The notes: generated by a model from the sequence alone, not told the origin. 34,120 nucleotides of DNA from an uncultured Clostridia bacterium (GCA_944388665.1 CALXJQ010000009.1:1-34120), one strand, 5' to 3'. Shown: positions 26,571 through 33,510, numbered from the stretch's first letter. Made by a program: numbers and translations.

Positions 26571-27131
26571 TTAATTTTCTAGCCATCCATTATAAGCTTT
26601 TTCTATTTTGTCTGCGACTTGCTCTGGCGTTAAATTCGTTGTATCTATTATCAAATCATAATTTGATTCATCTTCTTTTCTAACTCCATAAAGTTGAAAA
26701 TATCTTTCATTTTCCACCTGATATCTTTTTAATATATCCTTTTTCTGTTCTTCAATATTATTGAAATTTTCAGAATCTTTCCTTGTAGGGTCATCTAATG
26801 CCCTTTGAGCCGCAACATTAATATCTACTTTTAAGTAGACTTTAAAAGATTGTGGTACTGCATACCAGCCAAGTCGTGCATCTATAATAAAATTGTCATG
26901 ATCTTTGGCATATTCGGCAGCACTTTTTTCTATTTGCTGATCTATCTCCGGATGGTCTTTTACATATATATTAAAATTAGTTACATCCATATTCATATCT
27001 TTTGCTAATTTTCTAAAGTAATCACCATTTCTATAGACCCCATAATTTAACCTTTTCATTAGAATTTTTGAAACAGTCCCTTTGCCACTTGCTAATTCTC
27101 CGCCAAGCGAAATTATGTGTTTTTTCTCCAT
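26571..27131 (-). CDS. Archaeal-type cytidylate kinase family protein (COG1102-like)
   Basis: P-loop nucleotide kinase of 186 residues. The nucleotide site is GGELASGKGT (10-19). GDYFRKLAKDMNMDVTNFN, DHPEIDQQIE, FIIDARLGWYAVP and the C-terminal YDLIIDTTNLTPEQVADKI follow the layout of the short CMP kinases best known from archaea (CmkB), rather than bacterial Cmk. The substrate is probably CMP/dCMP, but this is by family resemblance. It lies between rpoZ and priA. In most Firmicutes guanylate kinase (gmk) lies between remA and rpoZ and coaBC between rpoZ and priA; both are absent here. The ATG is preceded by GAAAGGATG. Confidence 0.78.
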   Translation of the reverse strand: MEKKHIISLGGELASGKGTVSKILMKRLNYGVYRNGDYFRKLAKDMNMDVTNFNIYVKDHPEIDQQIEKSAAEYAKDHDNFIIDARLGWYAVPQSFKVYLKVDINVAAQRALDDPTRKDSENFNNIEEQKKDILKRYQVENERYFQLYGVRKEDESNYDLIIDTTNLTPEQVADKIEKAYNGWLEN

Positions 27132-27172
27132 TTTTTACTGCATCCTTTCTTATTCTGCCTTTTTTCAATTTA

Positions 27173-27361
27173 TTAAATAATCTTAACTTTTCCTTCTGCA
27201 ATTTCATTTGCTGCTATTGTAACTGGTGATTCTGACTTTACACTTGTTCTTGGTGGGTCACCTGCTGCAATTTGCCTTGCTCTTTTAGCTGTTGCTATAA
27301 CTAGTGCATATCTATTTTCTGCTTTTGTCAATAATTCTGCAACTGTAGGTCTTACTATCAT
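27173..27361 (-). CDS. rpoZ: DNA-directed RNA polymerase subunit omega
   Basis: Small RNA polymerase subunit that assists assembly on the beta' C-terminus. At 62 residues it is short. RPTVAELLTKAENRYALVIATAKRARQIA is the omega core (the RYxLVxxxAKRARQ motif), followed by SPVTIAANEIAEGKV. AAAGGAGAG precedes the ATG. Two bases separate it from the remA stop. Confidence 0.92.
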   Translation of the reverse strand: MIVRPTVAELLTKAENRYALVIATAKRARQIAAGDPPRTSVKSESPVTIAANEIAEGKVKII

Positions 27362-27363
27362 GT

Positions 27364-27666
27364 TTACTCACTCTCCTTTTTTTCATTTTTCTGTTTTGAC
27401 ATTTCTTTAGTCTTTCCTACGACATCTTCAATATTTTTGTCTATTCGTGCTCCAACTGTTTCTGGCTGCACTGCTGACAATATTATATGCCCTGAATCCA
27501 TAATTAATACAGCTCTTGTTCTTCTACCATAGGTAGCATCAACCGCTGTCTTATTGTCCTTTGCTTCTTGTACAAGCCTTTTAATTGGTGCCGACTCTGG
27601 ACTTACAATGGCAACAATTTTTTGGGCTGAAACTATGTTCCCAAAACCAATATTAACTAACTGCAT
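27364..27666 (-). CDS. remA: RemA/DUF370 family regulator
   Basis: A 100-residue DNA-binding protein. In Bacillus subtilis RemA activates biofilm matrix and osmoprotection genes. [26 protein letters not shown], then [29 protein letters not shown], is nearly the family consensus. The C-terminal tail is Lys/Glu-rich ([16 protein letters not shown]). It lies between yicC and rpoZ, the conserved Firmicutes position. The start has GAAAGG at about 13 nt. Confidence 0.92.
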   Translation of the reverse strand: MQLVNIGFGNIVSAQKIVAIVSPESAPIKRLVQEAKDNKTAVDATYGRRTRAVLIMDSGHIILSAVQPETVGARIDKNIEDVVGKTKEMSKQKNEKKESE

Positions 27667-27701
27667 ATTAAACCAAATCCTTTCAAATATAATGTTTAAT
27701 T

Positions 27702-28578
27702 TTACTCAATATTTTGTGTTTGTTCTCTTATATTTTCTAACTCTGTCTTGATATTAATAACTTCATTTGTGATTTCAAGGCTATTAGCCTTTGAACCTAT
27801 AGTGTTTGTTTCTCTATTCATTTCTTGAATAATAAAGTCTAGTTTTTTCCCTACACTCCCATTTGAATTTAAAAGTTCTTCAAATTGTAATATATGACTA
27901 TTTAATCTAGTTACTTCTTCTTCTATAGAACATTTGTCAGCATATATAACAACCTCTTGAGCTATTCTACTTTTATCTACATCTTCAGTTTTTAATAATT
28001 CTTTTATCCTCTTCTCTAATTTTACTACATATTCTTCAATAAGTCCAGTAGAAAGTCCGAGATATTTTTTTTATTTTTTCTTTTATTTCATTAATTCTTA
28101 CTAAAAGGTCTTGCGCAAGTTTTTCTCCTTCCTTTTCCTTCATTTTAGCTAGATTATCTGTTGCATTTGCGACACATTCAATCAACTCTTGTTTAATTTT
28201 TTGGTCATCCTCATTTTCCTTTACAATCAATACATCTGGTAACTTCGTCACTTCTGTAACCTCGATATCATCTTGTAAATTTTCTTCTTCTGCTAATTTT
28301 CTAAATTCTTTAATATATGCTTTAGCTAACTCCTTATTAATTTCTATACTTATGCCTTCTGCTCCATAATTTTTAAAGCTGACTGTTACATCAACTTTAC
28401 CTCTCCTTACTTTTTTAGAAATTTCTCTCTTTATTTCTTCTTCCATATAGCTCAATTCCCTTGGCATTTTTATAGAAATATCTAAATATCTATGATTAAC
28501 GCTCTTTATTTCCACTTGATATTCCCTAGAATCTTCATCTAATATTGCTTTTCCATATCCCGTCATGCTTCTAATCAT
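27702..28578 (-). CDS. yicC: YicC/YloC family endoribonuclease, split by a +1 frameshift at CGGA
   Basis: Member of the YicC family, reported as endoribonucleases. The ATG at 28576-28578 has GAAGGTGA upstream. The first 173 residues carry [46 protein letters not shown] and [10 protein letters not shown]. The zero frame then reads CGG (28059-28057) and stops six codons on. In the +1 frame the protein continues [37 protein letters not shown] and the family C-terminus [22 protein letters not shown], to a TAA at 27702-27704. Corrected length is 291 residues, normal for the family, with no other damage. Confidence 0.9.
28056..28059 (-). other. Putative +1 frameshift site CGGA in yicC
   Basis: The coding strand reads ATA TCT CGG ACT in the upstream frame; the downstream frame reads TCT (C)GGA CTT TCT. 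This is the third in-frame CGG of the window, again followed by A. Confidence 0.65.
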
Positions 28579-28610
28579 CCTTTATCACCTTCTTCCCGTA
28601 TAAAACATAT

Positions 28611-29348
28611 CTATTTCTTTGACGCTTTTTTCGCAGTTTTTCTTTTCGTCGCCTCTTTTTTAGTGCTCTTAGTCTTAGCCGTTTTAGCCGTTTTAGCTGT
28701 TTTTGTTGTTTTTGTTGCTTTTGTTGCCTTTGTGGTTGTATGCTTTTTACCTTTTGTTGATTTTTTAACATGTTCAACAATAGTTTCATCTTCTGCTGAT
28801 TCATTTTCAAGTCTTTTTTTAGCCTCTTTCTTTATTGGCTCTTCCTTCTTCAATATTTCCGGTATATCACTTGACTTCTTTAAATATTTTCTTTTTTCAT
28901 AAACATATATTACAATACCTTTAAGCACGTAATAAATCGCAAAAATATAAGAAGAAGTCAATAAATAAAATCTAAAGTCATAGTTAAACATAGATATAAC
29001 ATGTGTTATAGACAAACTATGAAAAGATATCACCAAAAACTCTATCCCAGTTACAGCATAAGAGCCTCTATCTTCTTTATACGCCTTTTCCAATATCAAT
29101 AAACCTATTAATAAAAACGTACCTGAAAATACCTTAATATCCTCAACCAACCTTTCATGTTGCATTGAATTATATGCCATATTTAATACTGCAAAATATA
29201 CAATTAAAACTATTGCCATTACTATAGCATAAAAAATTTTCTTATATATTTTATTTAAAATATCTTTGGGAAGTTTCTTATTTTTCCTTTCCTTTTTAAT
29301 TACAGCTAATACTTCTTGTTTATTTTCATCTATAGTTTGTTTTTCCAT
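28611..29348 (-). CDS. Polytopic membrane protein with histone-H1-like tail
   Basis: A 245-residue protein with no family I recognise. About four hydrophobic segments lie between residues 35 and 150 (FYAIVMAIVLIVYFAVLNMAY, VFSGTFLLIGLLIL, TGIEFLVISFHSLSITHVI, YLLTSSYIFAIYYVLKGIVIYVY). A charged region follows, then a basic tail of Thr-Lys-Ala/Thr repeats (TKATKATKTTKTAKTAKTAK) encoded by a run of nine-base repeats around 28672-28735. The tail resembles DNA- or RNA-binding H1-like extensions and is probably cytoplasmic. AAAGGAATG is upstream of the ATG. It lies between rsmE and yicC in the operon. Confidence 0.75.
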   Translation of the reverse strand: MEKQTIDENKQEVLAVIKKERKNKKLPKDILNKIYKKIFYAIVMAIVLIVYFAVLNMAYNSMQHERLVEDIKVFSGTFLLIGLLILEKAYKEDRGSYAVTGIEFLVISFHSLSITHVISMFNYDFRFYLLTSSYIFAIYYVLKGIVIYVYEKRKYLKKSSDIPEILKKEEPIKKEAKKRLENESAEDETIVEHVKKSTKGKKHTTTKATKATKTTKTAKTAKTAKTKSTKKEATKRKTAKKASKK

Positions 29349-29392
29349 TCAAACTCTCATTCCTTTCGATTTGTTTGAAATTATATACAGCC

Positions 29393-30154
29393 TTAACTAT
29401 CCAATTCATACATTATAATTGACAGCATAGCTAGTGCAACTGTTTCTGTCCTTAAAATCCTTTTACCCAAAGTTATCACTTTTAACTTATCATCTTTCAA
29501 TTGCTCTAGCTCATCTTCGTCTATTCCACCCTCTGGCCCTATAATAACACCTATTTTAATATCTTCACCTGCAATATATTTCCTATTCTGCCTTAAATTT
29601 TGCAACACAGTTCTTAGTGAATTACATTCCTCTTTCTCATAGGCTAAAATTACTATATCATAATTGCTATATAAGTTACAAATATTTTTTACCGAAACTA
29701 TATCATTAATTTGTGGTATTATACTCCTTCCACACTGTTTCGCCGCCACTTCAGCAATCTTTTGCCATCTTTCCAATTTCTTAGATTTATCTTTCTCATC
29801 CAGCTTTACCACACATCTCTTCATAGCTACTGGAGTAATATCAAAAGCACCCAACTCAACAGACTTTTGAATTATCAACTCCATCTTATCAGCCTTAGGA
29901 ATACCTTGAAAAATTGTCACTTTAACATTTGTCTCTGTATTACTTTCCAGTTTGCTCACAACTTTACTCACAATACTTTGTTCGCTCTCTGCCACAATCG
30001 TGCACAAAAAATTCTCCATATTATCTTGATTACATATTATTATTTCATCATTTATCTTCTTCCTTAAAACATTTTTTATATGTTTTACATCTTTTCCAAT
30101 AATTTCAATTTTATCGCCATCTATTTGCGTTGAATTAACAAAAAACTTAGGCAT
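29393..30154 (-). CDS. rsmE: 16S rRNA (uracil1498-N3)-methyltransferase
   Basis: SPOUT-family enzyme methylating U1498 of 16S rRNA. The start MPKFFVN is the typical RsmE opening; that ATG (30152-30154) follows AAAGGAG by six bases, while an upstream TTG or ATG reading has none. GIPKADKMELIIQKSVELGA, MKRCVVK, AAKQCGRSIIPQI, the knot motif IGPEGGIDEDE and LGKRILRTETVALAML are all present across 253 residues. It is the first gene of the 30.2-22.7 kb operon and has a clear promoter. The usual upstream partner prmA is absent. Confidence 0.93.
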   Translation of the reverse strand: MPKFFVNSTQIDGDKIEIIGKDVKHIKNVLRKKINDEIIICNQDNMENFLCTIVAESEQSIVSKVVSKLESNTETNVKVTIFQGIPKADKMELIIQKSVELGAFDITPVAMKRCVVKLDEKDKSKKLERWQKIAEVAAKQCGRSIIPQINDIVSVKNICNLYSNYDIVILAYEKEECNSLRTVLQNLRQNRKYIAGEDIKIGVIIGPEGGIDEDELEQLKDDKLKVITLGKRILRTETVALAMLSIIMYELDS

Positions 30155-30189
30155 ACCTTTCTCCTTTAGCTTCATTTTACATAGTAAAT

Positions 30190-30218
30190 ATTATATCATT
30201 ATTTACCTAATTGGTCAA
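30190..30218 (-). promoter_or_regulatory. Sigma-A promoter for the rsmE-to-fmt operon
   Basis: TTGACC (30218-30213), a 17-nt spacer and TATAAT (30195-30190) on the minus strand, about 36 nt ahead of the rsmE ATG and directly next to repeat element B. Confidence 0.7.
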
Positions 30219-30221
30219 ATA

Positions 30222-30283
30222 TTGCCACAAGGGACGTAGCAAAATGGCAAAAAATTGCCACAAAGGTACGTCCCTTGTGGCAA
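30222..30283. repeat. REP-like inverted pair B (two 29-nt units)
   Basis: Units at 30222-30250 and 30255-30283, four bases apart, each TTGCCAC...AGGGACGT...TGGCAA in opposite orientation. The 18-base outer arms (30221-30238 and 30267-30284) are perfectly complementary. It lies between the rbr stop and the rsmE promoter, where it could also terminate rbr transcription. Confidence 0.85.
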
Positions 30284-30295
30284 TTTTTTTATATA

Positions 30296-30835
30296 TTAAT
30301 AATTTTCAGCTTTTATTTCAAAGTAAGCTTTTGGATGGCTACAAACTGGGCAAATTTCTGGAGCATATTTTCCAATTACTATATGTCCGCAGTTTCTGCA
30401 TTTCCAAATTCTCTCATCATCACGGCTAAATACTAGTCCTTCATCTAAATTTTCTATTAATTTATTATATCTAGCTTCATGTTCTTTTTCGATTTTTCCT
30501 ACTTCTTCAAAAAGATATGCTATTTTGTCAAATCCTTCTTCTTTAGCTTCTTTAGCCATTCTGTCATACATGTCTGTCCATTCATAGTTTTCGCCTTCTG
30601 CTGCCATCTTTAAGTTTTCCTTTGTTGACTTAATGTCTCCACCTTGTAATAATTTGAACCATAATTTTGCATGTTCTTTTTCATTATCAGCAGTCTCTTG
30701 GAAAATTGCAGCAATTTGCTCATATCCTTCCTTTTTAGCCTTGCTAGCAAAATATGTATATTTGTTTCTTGCTTGTGATTCTCCTGCGAATGCCTCCATT
30801 AAATTTTTTTCTGTTTTACTTCCTTTTAGTTCCAT
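30296..30835 (-). CDS. rbr: Rubrerythrin
   Basis: Cytoplasmic peroxide-scavenging diiron protein of anaerobes. The 179 residues have a ferritin-like domain with iron ligands in FAGESQARNKY, ETADNEKEHAK, EGENYEW and VGKIEKEHEARY. A C-terminal rubredoxin domain has CRNCG and CPVCSHPKAYF. AAAAAGGAGG precedes the ATG. The gene has its own consensus promoter, and a repeat hairpin follows its stop. No PerR box was recognised. It supports an anaerobic lifestyle. Confidence 0.95.
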   Translation of the reverse strand: MELKGSKTEKNLMEAFAGESQARNKYTYFASKAKKEGYEQIAAIFQETADNEKEHAKLWFKLLQGGDIKSTKENLKMAAEGENYEWTDMYDRMAKEAKEEGFDKIAYLFEEVGKIEKEHEARYNKLIENLDEGLVFSRDDERIWKCRNCGHIVIGKYAPEICPVCSHPKAYFEIKAENY

Positions 30836-30869
30836 TTTTAATTCCTCCTTTTTCCGTCATTTCTTACAT

Positions 30870-30898
30870 ATTTTATATTAGTATTGGCAAAATGTCAA
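30870..30898 (-). promoter_or_regulatory. Sigma-A promoter for rubrerythrin
   Basis: Exact TTGACA (30898-30893), a 17-nt spacer and TAAAAT (30875-30870) on the minus strand, about 35 nt before the ATG. Confidence 0.7.
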
Positions 30899-30918
30899 GT
30901 CTGAAATTTGCTTCCTTT

Positions 30919-31656
30919 TTATCTTTCCATTTCATTCAAAACACTCTTACTCCTTGAATTATTTGTATATATATCAGACTTCTTAACTTTATATTTATTT
31001 ATAAACGATTCACTACTTCTGTGGTCATCCAATAAAATATCCCCCGAATCATATATATTAAACCTCGTATATGTCTCTATATCTTGTCCCTTTTTTTCAT
31101 ATATTGAAAAAATCTTTTCACCTATTTTATATAATTGTACTATTGGTCTTTTTAACGACGCTATATCCACATTATCATTTTTCAAAATCTTTGGAACTCT
31201 ACTTAAAAACTCATAATCTAAAATCAAACAAGACTCCCAGTCTCTCGGCCTTTTTCCTTTATCAATTGAAGCAACTAACTCTTCTGTAACCTTTTGCAAT
31301 TCAATTCTTATGCTTGGTGAAATTTTATTATTATACACCGCCAAAGTTCCTACATAAGGTACTTGAAAATAATCTGGTGAAACTCTATGAATAATAAATT
31401 CCAAGTGTTTATTTTGCTTATGTTGTGCTTTTACAAATTTTTGTATATCTTTTAGAGACGTAAAAGTTTGCATTGGCAAATTTAGCTCAGAGCCAATTTT
31501 GCTTGCTCCTCTTACTCTAAGCAGTTTTCCTTCGCTATAAAAGTTTTTATCGTGTATCAACTTTTTTACATCTTGCTCATCTCTGATAAAAGTACAATCA
31601 ACCGTACTTTCTGGAAAATACTTTTGCAAAAATTTTAATCCTTCTATCTTTTTCAT
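30919..31656 (-). CDS. Hypothetical protein, 245 residues
   Basis: I do not recognise this protein. It is soluble and basic, with no signal peptide or membrane segment. Its opening KIEGLKFLQKYFPESTVDCTFIRDE, then GKLLRVRGASKIGSELNLPMQTF and LEFIIHRVSPDYFQVPYVGTL, suggests an alpha/beta fold. The Arg-rich RVRG and the later strands are faintly like ATP-grasp proteins, but this is only a visual impression. AAGGGGG sits just before the ATG. Repeat element C begins 14 nt upstream of the start. It is the gene after the 32-residue peptide and could belong with it, or be separate. Confidence 0.7.
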   Translation of the reverse strand: MKKIEGLKFLQKYFPESTVDCTFIRDEQDVKKLIHDKNFYSEGKLLRVRGASKIGSELNLPMQTFTSLKDIQKFVKAQHKQNKHLEFIIHRVSPDYFQVPYVGTLAVYNNKISPSIRIELQKVTEELVASIDKGKRPRDWESCLILDYEFLSRVPKILKNDNVDIASLKRPIVQLYKIGEKIFSIYEKKGQDIETYTRFNIYDSGDILLDDHRSSESFINKYKVKKSDIYTNNSRSKSVLNEMER

Positions 31657-31669
31657 TTTTCCCCCTTAT

Positions 31670-31770
31670 TGAACTTTAGGGACGTTCTTTAAAGTTCACT
31701 TAAAAAAGCTATAAAAGCCTAAATTCTTAGAAAATTAAGTATGAACTTTAAGGAACGTCCCTAAAGTTCA
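31670..31770. repeat. REP-like inverted pair C (two 29-nt units, 43-nt spacer)
   Basis: Units at 31670-31698 and 31742-31770, each TGAACTTTA ... TAAAGTTCA with AGGGACGT at unit positions 9-16, in opposite orientation and 43 bases apart. Each unit is itself a nine-pair hairpin. The outer 18 bases are perfectly complementary. It lies between the peptide gene and the 245-residue gene. Confidence 0.85.
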
Positions 31771-31781
31771 TTTTTGTTATA

Positions 31782-31880
31782 TTATCCACACATTCTACAT
31801 GTCATTATTTTTTTTACTTCATTTTTTTCTTCATTTTTCTTTACTTCTTCTTTTTTAGCCTTTTCTGGATTTTTATTCAT
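31782..31880 (-). CDS. Small peptide, 32 residues, C-terminal TCRMCG (candidate RiPP precursor)
   Basis: A short reading frame with a strong ribosome site (AAAGGAGGGATCTTT then ATG at 31880-31878) and a TAA at 31784-31782. The first 25 residues are Lys/Glu/Asn-rich (NPEKAKKEEVKKNEEKNEV), like a hydrophilic leader, and the end is KKIMTCRMCG with two cysteines and a final glycine. It lies 116 nt downstream of a radical SAM/SPASM gene and has its own possible promoter. Small Cys-containing peptides beside such enzymes are often their substrates. A simple zinc- or metal-binding miniprotein is the alternative. No named peptide family was recognised. Confidence 0.6.
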   Translation of the reverse strand: MNKNPEKAKKEEVKKNEEKNEVKKIMTCRMCG

Positions 31881-31953
31881 AAAGATCCCTCCTTTATTTA
31901 TAATTTTTTATTTTTATGTTATTACCAAATAGTTATAATTTTGTAATGCTTTC

Positions 31954-31982
31954 GTTATATGTATTAACATTTGGCATAACAA
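31954..31982 (-). promoter_or_regulatory. Possible promoter for the 32-residue peptide gene
   Basis: TTGTTA (31982-31977), a 17-nt spacer and TATAAC (31959-31954) on the minus strand, in the gap after the radical SAM stop. It would let the peptide be made in excess over the enzyme. Confidence 0.4.
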
Positions 31983-31996
31983 ATTTTATAACAATT

Positions 31997-32989
31997 TTAT
32001 CTTGCAAGGCATAGTGGATCTTCTTCAAATAATGATTTTTTTAGCGCTAAAGCTGAAGCTCTACAGCCACCACAAATCATTTTGTAGTCGCATTTTGTGC
32101 ATTTTCCTTTTAGTTTTTCTTTGTAGTCTCTTAAGTCTTTAAAAAGTTTGTTATTTTTTAATATGTCATCTAATGATTTTTCTTTTATGTTGTCTGCAAA
32201 TATTGGTATATATGAGCATGCCCCCACATTGCCTTTGTAGTCTATGTATATTATTTCATCTCCGGCTTGGCAACCTGCATATATTTTGTTCATGTCGTCA
32301 TGTTTTAAGTCTATGCCGAATATTTCCGGAAATATTGGTATTAGCAGTGGATCTCCAGTTTTAAAGTTTATGCTTAATTCGTTACATTCTTGTATGATTT
32401 CTTTGATTATTTTTTTATATGTTTCATTTGAAACTAACATATCTGCATTTGCATTTCCTACTGCAATTACTCTCCTTATGTTGAATTCTTTTGCACCTTT
32501 GGCAGCTATTAGTTTTATTAAGTCTTTTACATCATCGATAGTCTCTTTTGAAAGTGTATATTTTATTGCATAAGGAATATTATATTTTTTTAGTAGTACT
32601 AAATTGTTTATAACTGTTTTAAATGTTCCCTTTTTTCTTCTAAATTCATCATGTGTTTTTTCCATCCCATCTAAACTGATTGATAATTTTATATTGCTAA
32701 ATTCAGACAATTTTTGGCATACTTCCTCATTTAAGAGTGTTCCATTTGTTGTAATTACAATATCATCGAACTTTCTTGCATATTCTAATATTTCAAAAAG
32801 GTCTTTTCTTAAAAATGGTTCTCCTCCAGAAAGGTTTAGCTTTGTTACTCCTTCATACCATAGTTCTGCCAATAACATTTTTGCTTGAACTAAAGATAAT
32901 TGTTCTTTGTCATTTTTTTCTGAAACTCTACAATGCTTGCAATTAAGATTACATACATTGTTTACGTCCCATTGTGCTACTGTGGCCAT
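31997..32989 (-). CDS. Radical SAM/SPASM domain protein (NirJ/PqqE-like)
   Basis: A 330-residue radical SAM enzyme. The cluster motif CNLNCKHC lies near residues 13-20, preceded by AQWDVNN. NLSGGEPFLRKDL, TTNGTLL and SISLDG are standard SAM-barrel elements. The C-terminal SPASM region has C-x12-GNVGAC, CTKCDYKMICGGCRASA and EDPLC. These ligate auxiliary Fe-S clusters, and the GGCRA plus EDPLC ending is like NirJ/AhbD and PqqE relatives. That group includes both haem-side-chain and peptide-modifying enzymes. Substrate unknown; the adjacent 32-residue peptide is a candidate. The ATG lies one base after the Nudix stop with AGGGGG inside the upstream gene, so the two are co-translated. Confidence 0.88.
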   Translation of the reverse strand: MATVAQWDVNNVCNLNCKHCRVSEKNDKEQLSLVQAKMLLAELWYEGVTKLNLSGGEPFLRKDLFEILEYARKFDDIVITTNGTLLNEEVCQKLSEFSNIKLSISLDGMEKTHDEFRRKKGTFKTVINNLVLLKKYNIPYAIKYTLSKETIDDVKDLIKLIAAKGAKEFNIRRVIAVGNANADMLVSNETYKKIIKEIIQECNELSINFKTGDPLLIPIFPEIFGIDLKHDDMNKIYAGCQAGDEIIYIDYKGNVGACSYIPIFADNIKEKSLDDILKNNKLFKDLRDYKEKLKGKCTKCDYKMICGGCRASALALKKSLFEEDPLCLAR

Positions 32990-32990
32990 A

Positions 32991-33485
32991 TTAACAACCC
33001 CCTAAATATTTTTTTATCTCATTATATGCTTCTATATGTTTTTCACAAAATTTTTGATTATCTATTAGTTCTTTTATTTGTTCTATTGAACACCATCTAG
33101 CATATTCTACTTCCTTTTTTTGTACATTTAAAGATGAGATATTAACATTTTGTTTTAAATAATATAAATCAAAAAAACTATTTTCTTGCTTTGTAGTAAA
33201 AAAACATGTTATATCTTCTTTTTTTATTTGTAGCCCTAATTCTTCTTTTACTTCTGTTATCATTCCTTCTACACTTGTTTCTCCTGCTTTTGGGTGTCCA
33301 CTTATAAATCCGTATTTTCCTCCTTTTTCTTTGCTCCTTTTTTCTATTAATAATTTTTGTTTATCATTTTGTAAAAATAATGTTACTGTTGTTATGTATC
33401 TATCTTTTGGTATTTTTTCTCCTATATATATCTGCTCTCCTGTTAGTTTTCTTTGATTATCATACAAATCTCTTTTTTCTAACAT
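32991..33485 (-). CDS. Nudix hydrolase
   Basis: A 164-residue protein of the Nudix superfamily. The box is GHPKAGETSVEGMITEVKEELGL, matching G-x5-E-x7-x-E-V-x-E-E-L-G with Thr in place of the usual Arg, and preceded by KYGFISG. The opening KRDLYDNQRKLTG resembles the IDI/YfcD-like group. Substrate unknown. It ends YLGGC directly before the radical SAM start. AAAAGGAG precedes the ATG, and an extended -10 element lies 26 nt further up. It may be house-cleaning or part of a cassette with the radical SAM gene. Confidence 0.87.
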   Translation of the reverse strand: MLEKRDLYDNQRKLTGEQIYIGEKIPKDRYITTVTLFLQNDKQKLLIEKRSKEKGGKYGFISGHPKAGETSVEGMITEVKEELGLQIKKEDITCFFTTKQENSFFDLYYLKQNVNISSLNVQKKEVEYARWCSIEQIKELIDNQKFCEKHIEAYNEIKKYLGGC

Positions 33486-33510
33486 TCCTTCTCCTTTTGC
33501 TTACATGCCA

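Noticed and set aside
19745-28578. Motif-driven basecalling error (TCCG on the plus strand) as the cause of all three frameshifts
   Set aside because: TCCG occurs many times elsewhere in genes (for example 1372, 5963, 15057, 20663, 23914) without any frameshift, so the motif alone does not explain the breaks. Error at the sites themselves is not excluded.
28571-28810. A 79-residue Gln/Lys/Arg-rich open frame
   Set aside because: It is an out-of-frame reading of the Thr-Lys-Ala repeat tail of the 28611-29348 gene.
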